A stretch of DNA of 59,558 bases from Agathobacter ruminis (GCF_002735305.1 NZ_PDYG01000087.1:1-59558), one strand, 5' to 3'; shown: positions 7,030-16,597, counted from the stretch's first letter. A program made the numbers and translations. The notes: generated by a model not told the origin, from the letters alone.

Positions 7030-9783
7030 TTGGGGCGCATAGTGGATAAGATAGCACAAGAAAAACAAGATAAAATTATAGAGATGGTCATTGTGGTGAT
7101 TATTTCCCTGCATTTGCTTGCAATTATGGGAATCGCTCTTTTCTATGAATGGCCGTCATGGATTCCTATGTTTCTGGGATTCGCAATGGTGATGATCTGG
7201 TTTGTGAATCTTGGACAATTCGGTTCTGCCAATTTTCGGGTTGTATTCACAACTTTGTTTATGGATGCGGCAGTCATTATTTATTCCATTTTTGAACAAA
7301 ATATGATATTGGTTTTGATTCCGCTGACGGCAGTGACGGTGACGATGGCGCTTTATGCCTATACACCGATTATTATCATGTCACTGATTACGATTGTGGT
7401 GACCTTTGTGATTCATGCATTCATTTTGCAGACGATTGATTTTTCAAATCCTGCAGAATTGTTCCATACACAGATTTCGACCATCAATGCGTTGATTATC
7501 TGCGGAATTGTTTATTTGTGGGTTCGTCTCCGAAAAATGTATGAGCGTTATATGCGTCAGTTTATTCAGGAGATGGAACGCGCAGAAAAGGGAAAGGATG
7601 ATTTCCTCGCAAATGTCAGCCACGAAATTCGTACACCGGTCAATACGATTTCCGGTCTGGTGGACAGCATTATGCAGGAAGACAATCCCGAAAAAATGAA
7701 AGAAGAATTGGCAAAGATCAGTCAGGCAGGACGCAGTCTGATGTTTGTTGTAACAGATATTCTGGATTTTTCGGAATTGCAACAGGGCGAAATTTATCTT
7801 GCAGAAGAAACCTATAATATTTCTTCGACCATCAACGATCTGGTAAATATGTCGGCAGGCCAGCAAAACAACAAGAAGGTGGAACTGATTGTCAATTATG
7901 CAGCAGATCTGCCGCGTGGTCTGATCGGAGATGAGAAGCGTCTGCGCCGTGCAATTATCAATATCGTCAACAATGCATTCAAATTCACAGAAGAAGGCTG
8001 TGTGATTATTGATATTTTCTGGCGCGAAGAGGCATATGGAATCAATCTGCTCATCTCCATTCGTGATACCGGAATCGGAATGAAGACAGAGGAACTGGAG
8101 AACCTGTTCAATACCTATAATCAGGCAGATGCCGGCCGTTCGCGCAATGTCGGCGGCATCGGACTTGGACTTGCAATCAGCCGTGCAATCATCCAAAAGA
8201 TGGGCGGTACCATCTCTGTATACAGCAATTATGAAAAGGGAACCGAAATCCGTCTGGTTGTGCCGCAGAAGGTCGTGGACTCAAGACCGATTATTACCAT
8301 CCGCAATGCGGAAATGGTACATGTAGGCATCTATTTTAATATGGAGCATTATGAGGGCGAGACCAGAGATGCATATCTCGAATCCATCCTCAATATGAAG
8401 GATCAGCTGAATGTGAAATGCCAGTTCTGCCGCAATCTAGCAGAATTAAAGAGAAGACAGTCGGAGAATCAGTTTACGCATCTGTTTATCAGCAGTGTGG
8501 AATATCGTGAAGATACGGAATATTTCGATATGCTTTCCAAGAAGATGAAAGTGATCGTGGTACTCGACGGAGAATATTCGCGTGAGATTTCCAATCAAAA
8601 TATTTATCAGATTTATAAACCGTTCCAGTTGATGCCGATTGCACAGGCAATCAACAATGAGTTGGAGAATGATGCGCTTACAAATGCGACAAAACAAATC
8701 GTGAAATACATCTGTCCGGATGTCAAAGTGCTTGTGGTGGATGACAATGAATTGAATATTCAGGTTATCATGGAAATTTTAAAGCGCTATCAGATTCGCG
8801 TGGAATATGCATTAAGCGGAACAGAGGCTTTAAAAGCAATCACTTCAAGAGATTTTGATTTTGTTTTTATGGATCATATGATGCCGGAAATGGATGGTGT
8901 GGAGACTCTGCATCGCCTGCGCGAATTGCCGGGAAGATATTACAAATCGGTACCGGTTGTAGCGCTGACGGCAAATGCGGTGGCCGGCGCCAGAGAGATG
9001 CTGTTGCGGGAAGGCTTTGATGATTTCCTCGAAAAGCCGGTTGAAATTTCCGTGCTCAATCGACTGCTCCTTCGTATCCTGAATCCAAACAAGATTGTGG
9101 AGGTCGGAGAGGAAGCGGCTGTTGTGGAAAAAAAACCGAAGGTCACACCGCAGCCGGTTGCGGAAGAGACCGAATCGACCGGAACCTATTCGCTTAAAAA
9201 TCTCGACCGCGAGAAGGGATATGTATATTGCGGTGGAGAGGATGCCTTTGAGGATATTCTGCAAATCTATGCCAATAAGGGTGCGAAAAATTATCAGCCA
9301 CTGCAGGACCTGTATGAAAAGAAAGACTGGGCGAATTATATCATTGCCATTCATGGTGTCAAAAGTTCCATGAAAGCCATCGGTGCAAATGAACTTTCCG
9401 AACAGGCACGTCTGCTTGAGATGGCCGGAAAAGAAGATAATATTAATTATATTATTGAGAATCATGCAAAAGTATATCGCATGTTTTATGATTTGATTCA
9501 TGATCTGATGCACCATTACGGAATCGAGGATCCGGAGGAAAAACCACAGCAGGAAGTTGCTGTGAATCTGCCGGAATTATCAGATGCCCAGATGGCAATT
9601 CTGAAGAAGAATCTGGAGGATGCAACCTTTGAATTAAACGGGGATAAGATGCTTGAAGTGATTAAGCCGGCGCGGGGAATGGCATATCACGGCAAGAGTC
9701 TCGATCCTGTCATCCGGCAGATGGAGCAGAAAATCAAAATGTCGGATTTGATGTCGGCATATGACTTATTTTCAAATAGCTAA
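7030..9783 (+). CDS. Membrane hybrid histidine kinase with receiver and HPt domains
   Basis: 917 residues from a TTG start; a GTG at 7042 is an equally plausible start, since neither has a strong ribosome site. Order: about six membrane helices (18-165) with no large external domain, HisKA with His198 in VSHEIRTP, HATPase (NIVNNAFKFT, DTGIGM, GGIGLGLAI), a receiver-like fold without the acidic pair (about 429-540), a true receiver (VVDDNELN at about 568, FMDHMMPEMDG, EKPV), an HPt domain with His775 in AIHGVKSSMKAIGA, and a final helical tail resembling the tail of the kinase at 4032. This single protein holds a full His-Asp-His relay. The sensed signal is probably within or near the membrane. 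Confidence 0.9.
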   Translation: MGRIVDKIAQEKQDKIIEMVIVVIISLHLLAIMGIALFYEWPSWIPMFLGFAMVMIWFVNLGQFGSANFRVVFTTLFMDAAVIIYSIFEQNMILVLIPLTAVTVTMALYAYTPIIIMSLITIVVTFVIHAFILQTIDFSNPAELFHTQISTINALIICGIVYLWVRLRKMYERYMRQFIQEMERAEKGKDDFLANVSHEIRTPVNTISGLVDSIMQEDNPEKMKEELAKISQAGRSLMFVVTDILDFSELQQGEIYLAEETYNISSTINDLVNMSAGQQNNKKVELIVNYAADLPRGLIGDEKRLRRAIINIVNNAFKFTEEGCVIIDIFWREEAYGINLLISIRDTGIGMKTEELENLFNTYNQADAGRSRNVGGIGLGLAISRAIIQKMGGTISVYSNYEKGTEIRLVVPQKVVDSRPIITIRNAEMVHVGIYFNMEHYEGETRDAYLESILNMKDQLNVKCQFCRNLAELKRRQSENQFTHLFISSVEYREDTEYFDMLSKKMKVIVVLDGEYSREISNQNIYQIYKPFQLMPIAQAINNELENDALTNATKQIVKYICPDVKVLVVDDNELNIQVIMEILKRYQIRVEYALSGTEALKAITSRDFDFVFMDHMMPEMDGVETLHRLRELPGRYYKSVPVVALTANAVAGAREMLLREGFDDFLEKPVEISVLNRLLLRILNPNKIVEVGEEAAVVEKKPKVTPQPVAEETESTGTYSLKNLDREKGYVYCGGEDAFEDILQIYANKGAKNYQPLQDLYEKKDWANYIIAIHGVKSSMKAIGANELSEQARLLEMAGKEDNINYIIENHAKVYRMFYDLIHDLMHHYGIEDPEEKPQQEVAVNLPELSDAQMAILKKNLEDATFELNGDKMLEVIKPARGMAYHGKSLDPVIRQMEQKIKMSDLMSAYDLFSNS

Positions 9784-9794
9784 GGGAATGAATT

Positions 9795-12485
9795 ATGGGA
9801 AGTACAATTCGCAAACTGAAGGGTAAATTCATAAAGGGAATCAAAGCCTGGTACTGGGATGCTGAAAATCTGAAACAACGGTTGTTTCAGGTGGTTATCC
9901 AGATAGGGGCAATTGTGGCTTTCATCAGCCTGTTCGAGACATTTCTTGTGACTGACTCCGTATATCTGTGGGTGATGTGCCTGGTTCTGTTCGGGCTGAT
10001 TTTACTTTCCCTCTGGATGTGTCTGGTCAGAAAAAAGACAAGGCTGATATCGACATTGCTTGCGATTCTGCTCAATATCATTTTGTTTCCGAGTCTGTTT
10101 TTGTTCGGAGGCGGATTACAGGGTGGTGCGACAATCTGGTTTTTGCTCGGATATTTCTATATCTTTTTGATGTATGACGGATGGAAATTCTGGAGCTCAC
10201 TGCTGGTGACCATTGTAGTGGATGTCGGCGTATATGGATATGCTTTTCATCATCCGACGGCGCTGGCCGCACCGAAAAATCTTCCATCCGCTTATATGGA
10301 TTCCCTGTTCAGTGTCCTGGTGGTGGGAATCGCAACCGGAGTTCTGCTCAGAGTGGAAATGCGTTTGTATGATGAAGAACGCAAGATTTCAATGAAACGA
10401 AATCAAGAACTCGAGCGTCAGGCAAGAGCACGCAGCTCCTTCTTCGCAGGAATGAGCCATGAGATTCGTACTCCGGTCAATTCCATCATCGGATTGAATG
10501 AACTGATTTTGCGCGAGAATCCGAGTGAGCAGATTGTGGAATATGCGAGCAATATTGAGGACTCATCCGAGATGCTGATGGCACTGCTCGGGGATGTATT
10601 GGATTTTGCAAAGCTTGAGTCTCATAAACTCGAAATTGTGCCGATGGAATACAGCACGAAGAATCTGTTTATGAACCTTTACAATATGGTAAAGACACAG
10701 GCTGCTAAGAAAAACCTGGAATTAAAAATGAATGTGGATACGCTGTTCCCGGCGGTATTATTCGGGGATGAAAAGCGAATCGTACAGATTCTTTTGAATT
10801 TGCTGAACAATGCAGTGAAATATACAGAAAAGGGAAGCATTGAGCTCGAAGCAACCGGAGAAAAACTGGAAAATGGTACCTACCAGATGCGCATCTCGGT
10901 TTCCGACACCGGAATCGGCATCAAAAAAGAGAATCTTGCGACAATCTATGATTCTTTCCGGAAGAGTGCAAAAGAGACGCAGGGCTGGTTTGAAGGAAAC
11001 GGACTGGGGCTGTCAATTGTCAAAGAACTCGTGGAATTGATGGACGGAACCATCAAACTCGACAGTGTCTATACCAAAGGCTCCGTGTTTACAGTGACAT
11101 TGCCGCAGAAAGTGGTGGAGCATACTCCTGTTGGTGTGATTCGTTTCGGAGAGACTGCAGGAAAACATAATTATGAATATCACCAGAAGTTTGAAGCACC
11201 GGAGGCACGCATTCTGATTGTCGATGACAATCGCATGAATTCCATGGTGACGAGCCGACTCCTGGCTGCAACGCGTATGCAGATTTATTCCGCGATGAGT
11301 GGAAAGGAATGTCTCGAACTGACGCGGCGTAAATTTTTCCATGTCATTTTGATGGATTATATGATGCCGGATATGGACGGTGTGGAGACGATGCGTGAGA
11401 TTCGCCGTCAGGAAAACGGATTGTGTAAAGAATCCCCAATCATTGCAGTCACGACAATGACAAGGGAAGAAGCAGAGGCTGCAGATGTGGAAGTGGGATT
11501 TGACGGCTATCTTGAAAAGCCGATTCGTTCGGAAGTCCTTGAGAGCGAAATTCTCAATCATCTGCCACAGGAAATTGTCATTTATAAAAAAGAAAAGATT
11601 GATAATTCTTTGACCGACAAAAATGGTGCAAGTGTGCGCCGACGCAAAAAGGTCCGCATTACAACAGACTGCGTCAGCGATCTGCCGAAAGAGATGGTCG
11701 AAAAATACGGCATCCATGTCATGAATCTGTATATTCGGACCGACAAAGGCAGATTCATCGATTCTGTGGAGATTGATTCAGATAATATGTCTGATTATAT
11801 CCGCAATGAAAAAGTTCATATGGACAGCTGCTCGGTGGAAGAATTTGAGACCTTCTTTGCAGATAATCTGATGGAGGCAATTGATGTCATTCATATTTCG
11901 ATGGCGAGCAATGCCGGCGTGACATATTCCCGCGCGTTGGAAGCAGCAAGGGGATTTGATTATGTACATGTATATGATTCGGAAAATATTTCGGCAGGAG
12001 AAGCCTTGCTGGTATTGGAGGCAGCACGCCTTGCCAGCTTTGGAAAGAGTGTGGACGAAATCATAGAGGCACTGGATCATTATAAACCGGTTGTCGACAA
12101 TGGATTTGTGATGCATGATCTCGATCAGTTCAGCATGCAGGGATATACCAAGCGCTCACTGGCACATTTGGCCAGAACCTTCCATTTGCATCCTGTGATG
12201 AAAATGAAGCGGAAGACCATCGCGGTGAGCTCGTTTATGACAGGTGAGAAAGAGCACCTGTGGCGTAAATATATTTCGATGCGTTTGCATAAGACCAGGC
12301 GCATCGATCCGCGCGTCATCATTGTATCATTTGCAGGCTGTACTTCGTTCCAGCGCAATTATGTAATGGAGGAGATTTCCAAGAGAATCAACTTCGAGTC
12401 TGTGATTGTATGCAAGAGTTCTTTCTCAAGTGCGGTTGCCAGCGGAGAGGGAACATTCGGAATTGCATTTTTTGAAAAAATATAG
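9795..12485 (+). CDS. Membrane hybrid histidine kinase-receiver fused to a DegV domain
   Basis: 896 residues. Order: about six membrane helices (20-190), HisKA with His222 in MSHEIRTP, HATPase (NLLNNAVKYT, DTGIGI, GNGLGLSI), receiver (VDDNRMN, Asp521 in MDYMMPDMDG, EKPI at about 570), a short linker, then a complete DegV domain (about 617-896). The DegV part begins RITTDCVSDLPKEMVEKYG and has SMASNAGVTYSRA, matching the family SSxxSGTYxSA ligand loop, and the central VYDSENISAGEALLVLEAARLA. DegV proteins bind a fatty acid, and FakB members present it to a kinase. The fusion suggests lipid-responsive signalling or receiver control of lipid binding; both are inference. AAGGGA lies seven bases before the ATG. 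Last gene of the cluster, ending in a bidirectional terminator. Confidence 0.9.
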   Translation: MGSTIRKLKGKFIKGIKAWYWDAENLKQRLFQVVIQIGAIVAFISLFETFLVTDSVYLWVMCLVLFGLILLSLWMCLVRKKTRLISTLLAILLNIILFPSLFLFGGGLQGGATIWFLLGYFYIFLMYDGWKFWSSLLVTIVVDVGVYGYAFHHPTALAAPKNLPSAYMDSLFSVLVVGIATGVLLRVEMRLYDEERKISMKRNQELERQARARSSFFAGMSHEIRTPVNSIIGLNELILRENPSEQIVEYASNIEDSSEMLMALLGDVLDFAKLESHKLEIVPMEYSTKNLFMNLYNMVKTQAAKKNLELKMNVDTLFPAVLFGDEKRIVQILLNLLNNAVKYTEKGSIELEATGEKLENGTYQMRISVSDTGIGIKKENLATIYDSFRKSAKETQGWFEGNGLGLSIVKELVELMDGTIKLDSVYTKGSVFTVTLPQKVVEHTPVGVIRFGETAGKHNYEYHQKFEAPEARILIVDDNRMNSMVTSRLLAATRMQIYSAMSGKECLELTRRKFFHVILMDYMMPDMDGVETMREIRRQENGLCKESPIIAVTTMTREEAEAADVEVGFDGYLEKPIRSEVLESEILNHLPQEIVIYKKEKIDNSLTDKNGASVRRRKKVRITTDCVSDLPKEMVEKYGIHVMNLYIRTDKGRFIDSVEIDSDNMSDYIRNEKVHMDSCSVEEFETFFADNLMEAIDVIHISMASNAGVTYSRALEAARGFDYVHVYDSENISAGEALLVLEAARLASFGKSVDEIIEALDHYKPVVDNGFVMHDLDQFSMQGYTKRSLAHLARTFHLHPVMKMKRKTIAVSSFMTGEKEHLWRKYISMRLHKTRRIDPRVIIVSFAGCTSFQRNYVMEEISKRINFESVIVCKSSFSSAVASGEGTFGIAFFEKI

Positions 12486-12487
12486 CG

Positions 12488-12519
12488 CAAAAAAAGAGAG
12501 GCATTTGCCTCTCTTTTTT
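12488..12519. terminator. Bidirectional terminator between convergent genes
   Basis: GAGAGGC at 12496-12502 pairs with 12507-12513 around ATTT, flanked by five or more A on the left and six T on the right. It serves the kinase-DegV gene (+) and the DtxR-type gene (-), whose stop overlaps the T-run. Confidence 0.9.
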
Positions 12520-12889
12520 ATGCTCTTGAACGATTTAAATATGATTTTAGTGCCGCAAATGTTTCGGCGCTAATAACATGTTCGATGCGACAGGCATCTT
12601 CTTCGGCTACAGTCGGATCAACGCCGATTTCGGTGAAAAATTTGGTGATGAATTCGTGGCGCTCATAAATGCTTTCTGCGATATCTTTTCCACTGTCGGT
12701 CAGATAAATAAAGCCTGCGTCGGTTACGGTGATATGACCTTTTTCTCGAAGATTTTTCATTGCAATACTGACGGAAGATTTCTTGAATCCCAGTTCGTTT
12801 GCAACATCAACGGAACGAACAACGGGGAGACGGCGGCTTAAAACCAATATGGTCTCCAGATAATTTTCTGCGGATTCATTATTTTGCAT
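12518..12889 (-). CDS. DtxR/MntR-family metal-dependent repressor
   Basis: 123 residues: an N-terminal winged helix (RSVDVANELGFKKSSVSIAMKNL, then the wing) followed by a short dimerisation and metal-binding region. The segment EEDACRIEHVIS aligns with the DtxR iron-site segment that supplies Cys102, Glu105 and His106, and HEF at the start of the dimer helix supplies another His, so Fe or Mn sensing is likely. There is no SH3-like third domain. GGAGG on the minus strand is eight bases from the ATG at 12889; a TTG 15 bases upstream overlaps that site and is rejected. Divergent from the ABC exporter, which is the likely target. Confidence 0.85.
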   Translation of the reverse strand: MQNNESAENYLETILVLSRRLPVVRSVDVANELGFKKSSVSIAMKNLREKGHITVTDAGFIYLTDSGKDIAESIYERHEFITKFFTEIGVDPTVAEEDACRIEHVISAETFAALKSYLNRSRA

Positions 12890-12941
12890 GTACAGTTCCT
12901 CCAAATATTATTAGAATTTGTACTCTGATTTCTCTATCAAA

Positions 12942-12956
12942 CTAAAGTTATTTTAG
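12942..12956. promoter_or_regulatory. Candidate operator between the DtxR-type gene and the ABC exporter
   Basis: CTAAA-GTTAT-TTTAG is a perfect 5-5-5 inverted repeat in the divergent intergenic region. Its size and AT-rich arms resemble metal-repressor boxes, but it does not match the DtxR or MntR consensus closely. On the minus strand it overlaps a possible extended -10 (TGCTAAAAT), which would fit autoregulation. Confidence 0.35.
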
Positions 12957-12992
12957 CATAACTCGAACCATTAGAAAAGTTTTTTTGCTTTT

Positions 12993-13021
12993 TTGACGAA
13001 GTGCGTTTGTTCCTATATACT
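12993..13021 (+). promoter_or_regulatory. Promoter of the heterodimeric ABC exporter
   Basis: TTGACG at 12993-12998 and TATACT at 13016-13021 with a 17-base spacer. The likely start of transcription is a few bases before the AGGAGG site at 13031, giving a very short leader. Confidence 0.75.
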
Positions 13022-13040
13022 ATTAGCGTTAGGAGGCTAT

Positions 13041-14765
13041 ATGAGGAAATTATTGTGTTATTTGAAGCAGGAGAGAAAAGAGGCGATTCTTGCGCCGCTT
13101 TTTAAGTTGCTGGAGGCTTTGCTGGAATTGTTTGTGCCGCTTGTCATGGCAAAAATTATCGATGATGGCATTGCGGCTAAAGATACCGGAATGGTATTGC
13201 AATATGGAGGTCTGCTGGTATTGCTTGCAGCAATCGGACTGGCTTTTTCCATAACGGCACAATATTATGCGGCAAAAGCTGCAGTTGGTATGGGCGCCGG
13301 TTTAAGAAGCGCACTGTTTCGAAAAATCGAATCGTTTTCGTTCTCAGATTTGGATGATCTGGGCACTTCAACTTTAATTACAAGACTGACAAGTGATATC
13401 AATCAGGTTCAGTCCGGAGTGAATCTGGTACTGCGCCTGTTTTTGCGGTCGCCGTTTATTGTATTTGGTGCAATGATCATGGCATTTACCGTCGATGTGA
13501 AAGCCGCGCTGATCTTTGTGGTGACGATTCCGGTTTTGTCTGTAATCGTGTTTACGGTAATGCTGGTCAGCATTCCATTGTTTCGCAAGGTTCAGGCGGC
13601 ACTGGATCGGATTTTGCTGCGCACCAAAGAGAATCTGGCCGGAGCGCGTGTCATTCGCGCCTTTGCAAAAGAGGATGAGGAGAATGCAAATTTTGCAAAT
13701 GAAAATGAATATCTGATTCGGCTGCAGCTCTTTGTCGGACGCATTTCCGCATTGATGAATCCGCTGACATATATTGTAATCAATTTCGCAGTCCTTGCAG
13801 TCATCATGGCGGGCGGCCGGGAGGTATATCTGGGCCATCTTACACAGGGCAAGGTCATTGCGCTGGTCAATTATATGGCATCGATTCTCGTGGAACTTGT
13901 AAAACTGGCCAACTTGATTATTACCATCAACAAATCGCTGGCATGTGCAAAACGAATCGAGGAGGTTCTGGTGCGCACGGAGAGCATGACGGAAGGTGAT
14001 ATCATGCAGGCACAGCCATCCGAATATCATGTTGAATTCTGTGATGTGACCATGCAATATCCGGGAAGTGCAAAGCCGGCGCTGACCAATATATCATTGC
14101 AGGTGAAACGAGGAGAGACCATTGGTATCATCGGCGGAACCGGCTCCGGTAAATCAACGCTGGTCAATTTGATTCCGCGTTTTTATGATGCATATTCCGG
14201 CACGGTTCGTGTGAATCATGTGGATGTCAGAGAATATACTTATGCGCATCTGCGTGAACAGATCGGAGTCGTTTTGCAAAAGGCGGTACTCTTTTCCGGA
14301 ACGATTCGTGAGAATCTATTGTGGGGAAATGAGCAGGCAAGTGATGAGGAACTTATGGCCGCGTCTGAAGTGGCGCAGGCCGGCGATATTCTCGCGCAGA
14401 AAGGACTTGATGGTAGAGTCGAAGAAGGCGGCAAAAATCTGTCAGGCGGACAGAAACAGCGTCTGACCATTGCGCGCGCGCTGGTGCGCAATCCGGATAT
14501 CCTGATTCTCGATGACAGTGCATCGGCACTCGATTTTGCGACGGATGCGGCATTGCGTAAGGCCATTGCACAGCAGGGAAAAAAGCGAACCGTCTTTTTG
14601 GTTTCGCAGAGAACCTCTTCCATTATGCACGCGGACCGCATCATTGTACTCGACGATGGCGCGATTGCCGGAATCGGCACGCATGAGCAACTTCTGAAAG
14701 AGTGTGCCGTATATCAGGAGATTTATATGTCTCAGTTCAAAAAGGAGGGCAGTCATGAAAAATAA
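13041..14765 (+). CDS. Heterodimeric ABC exporter, subunit with degenerate ATPase site
   Basis: 574 residues: six membrane helices (about 15-300) then a nucleotide-binding domain. Walker A is GGTGSGKST and the signature is LSGGQKQR, but the residue after Walker B is Asp (LILDDSAS) instead of catalytic Glu, and the H-loop His is Gln (LVSQRTS). This is the usual pattern of the non-consensus half in BmrCD/TM287-288 type transporters. AGGAGG is four bases before ATG 13041. The next gene overlaps by 11 bases and encodes the other half. Probably drug, peptide or lipid export; the divergent metal repressor raises the possibility of a metal-linked substrate. Confidence 0.9.
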   Translation: MRKLLCYLKQERKEAILAPLFKLLEALLELFVPLVMAKIIDDGIAAKDTGMVLQYGGLLVLLAAIGLAFSITAQYYAAKAAVGMGAGLRSALFRKIESFSFSDLDDLGTSTLITRLTSDINQVQSGVNLVLRLFLRSPFIVFGAMIMAFTVDVKAALIFVVTIPVLSVIVFTVMLVSIPLFRKVQAALDRILLRTKENLAGARVIRAFAKEDEENANFANENEYLIRLQLFVGRISALMNPLTYIVINFAVLAVIMAGGREVYLGHLTQGKVIALVNYMASILVELVKLANLIITINKSLACAKRIEEVLVRTESMTEGDIMQAQPSEYHVEFCDVTMQYPGSAKPALTNISLQVKRGETIGIIGGTGSGKSTLVNLIPRFYDAYSGTVRVNHVDVREYTYAHLREQIGVVLQKAVLFSGTIRENLLWGNEQASDEELMAASEVAQAGDILAQKGLDGRVEEGGKNLSGGQKQRLTIARALVRNPDILILDDSASALDFATDAALRKAIAQQGKKRTVFLVSQRTSSIMHADRIIVLDDGAIAGIGTHEQLLKECAVYQEIYMSQFKKEGSHEK

Positions 14766-16500
14766 AAAGCAAAAAGAAACCCTCCGGAAAATCTTTCATT
14801 ATATGAGACGCTATCTGTGGCTGTTTTTCCTGTCTGTGCTGTGCGCGGTTGCAGTCGTGGCACTGACGCTGCTTTTCCCAATCCTGACCGGAAAGGCAAT
14901 CGATTTGATTGTTGCAAAAGGACAGGTTGATTTTGAACGGTTGCGGATGCTGGTTCTGCAAACCGGGGCAGTGGTGCTTTTGACGGCAATTTTGCAGTGG
15001 ATTTTGAATATGATCAACAATACGATGACCTATCGGATTGTGCGGGATATCCGCAGAGATGCATTTTACAATATGGGACGGCTGCCGCTTGGGTATATCG
15101 ACAGCCATTCTCATGGGGATATGGTCAGCCGCATTATCGCGGATGTGGATACATTTGCGGATGGATTGCTGATGGGAATGACACAGTTGGTCACCGGACT
15201 GATGACCATCCTTGGAACCATCGGATTCATGATTATGATTGACTGGCGGGTGACGCTGGTGGTGATTCTGGTTACCCCGCTGTCAATGTTTGTTGCATCC
15301 TTTATTGCAAAGCGGACCTTTTCCATGTTTCAGCTGCAGTCACAGATGCGAGGCAAACAGACCGCTTTGATTCAGGAGACAATAGCAAATCAAAAGACGG
15401 TGATTGCATTTGGACGTGAGCAGAAGCAGTGTGAACAATTTGATGAAATCAATGAGAATCTGCGCAAATGTTCTTTGCGTGCCACCTTTTTTTCAAGCAC
15501 CGTCAATCCGAGTACGCGCTTTATCAACAGTCTGGTCTACGCGGGCGTCGGAGTTTGCGGCGCAATTCTGGCAATGAGCGGCGGAATTTCGGTTGGACAG
15601 CTTCAGGCATTTTTAAGCTACGCGAGCCAGTATACAAAGCCGTTTAATGAGATTTCCGGTGTGGTGACGGAAATGCAAAATGCAATTGCCTGTGCAGGAA
15701 GAATTTTTGAATTGATTGAGGCAGAGCCGGAGACTCCGGAGAGTCCGGATTGTCCGGCACTGGAAGCTGTCAAAGGGCATGTAATTGCAGATCATGTCAG
15801 TTTCTCTTACCATCCGGATCAACCGCTCATCGAAGATTTTTGTCTGGATGTGACAGAGGGAAGCCGGATCGCGATTGTCGGGCCGACGGGATGCGGCAAG
15901 ACGACGCTGATCAATCTGCTGATGCGTTTTTATGAAACGGACAAAGGTGCATTCTTTATTGACGGACAGGCGAGCCGCAATGTTTCAAGGCACAGCCTGC
16001 GCACTTCCTTTGGTATGGTATTGCAGGAGACCTGGCTTCGACATGGTACGATTCGCGAGAATATCATAATGGGAAAACCGGATGCGACGGATGAAGAGGT
16101 GATTGAGGCTGCAAAGGCATCACATGCACACAGTTTCATTCAGCGCCTGCCAAAAGGCTATGATACGATTATCGGAGAGGACGGCGGCAGTCTGTCACAG
16201 GGACAGAAACAGTTGCTGTGTATCACGCGCGTAATGCTGGCGCTGCCACCGATGCTGATTCTCGACGAAGCGACTTCTTCGATTGATACACGAACCGAAA
16301 TGCGGATTCAAAAGGCCTTTATGGCGATGAGTCGCGGCAGGACCTGCTTCATCGTGGCACACCGTCTGTCGACCATTGAGGATGCGGATCTGATTCTGGT
16401 CATGAAGGATGGAAAAATCATAGAACAGGGGAATCACGAAACTCTTTTACTGCAACACGGTTTCTATGAACAGCTTTATAATAGCCAATTCGCACATTGA
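14755..16500 (+). CDS. Heterodimeric ABC exporter, subunit with catalytic ATPase site
   Basis: 581 residues: six membrane helices (about 15-310) and a nucleotide-binding domain with GPTGCGKTT, intact Walker B plus catalytic Glu (LILDEATSS) and the H-loop His (IVAHRLST). Its signature is LSQGQKQL rather than LSGGQ. Combined with the first subunit, one complete and one degenerate ATP site would form, as in known heterodimers. AAAGGAGGG precedes ATG 14755, inside the end of the previous gene, pointing to coupled translation. No clear terminator hairpin was seen directly after the gene. Confidence 0.92.
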   Translation: MKNKKQKETLRKIFHYMRRYLWLFFLSVLCAVAVVALTLLFPILTGKAIDLIVAKGQVDFERLRMLVLQTGAVVLLTAILQWILNMINNTMTYRIVRDIRRDAFYNMGRLPLGYIDSHSHGDMVSRIIADVDTFADGLLMGMTQLVTGLMTILGTIGFMIMIDWRVTLVVILVTPLSMFVASFIAKRTFSMFQLQSQMRGKQTALIQETIANQKTVIAFGREQKQCEQFDEINENLRKCSLRATFFSSTVNPSTRFINSLVYAGVGVCGAILAMSGGISVGQLQAFLSYASQYTKPFNEISGVVTEMQNAIACAGRIFELIEAEPETPESPDCPALEAVKGHVIADHVSFSYHPDQPLIEDFCLDVTEGSRIAIVGPTGCGKTTLINLLMRFYETDKGAFFIDGQASRNVSRHSLRTSFGMVLQETWLRHGTIRENIIMGKPDATDEEVIEAAKASHAHSFIQRLPKGYDTIIGEDGGSLSQGQKQLLCITRVMLALPPMLILDEATSSIDTRTEMRIQKAFMAMSRGRTCFIVAHRLSTIEDADLILVMKDGKIIEQGNHETLLLQHGFYEQLYNSQFAH

Positions 16501-16597
16501 GGTACCATATTTTGTTGTGCGAATATATGTTTGGCACAAGATAACAAAATTGTCAAAAAAGGCTTTTTTTTCTTTATCTCTTGTAGTACTATAGTAT

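Noticed and set aside
11013-11717. 234-codon open frame on the minus strand inside the kinase-DegV gene
   Set aside because: Antisense shadow of the receiver and linker; no start signal.
13041-14765. Damaged ABC subunit because of DDSAS and missing H-loop His
   Set aside because: This is the normal degenerate half of a heterodimeric exporter, complemented by the next gene.
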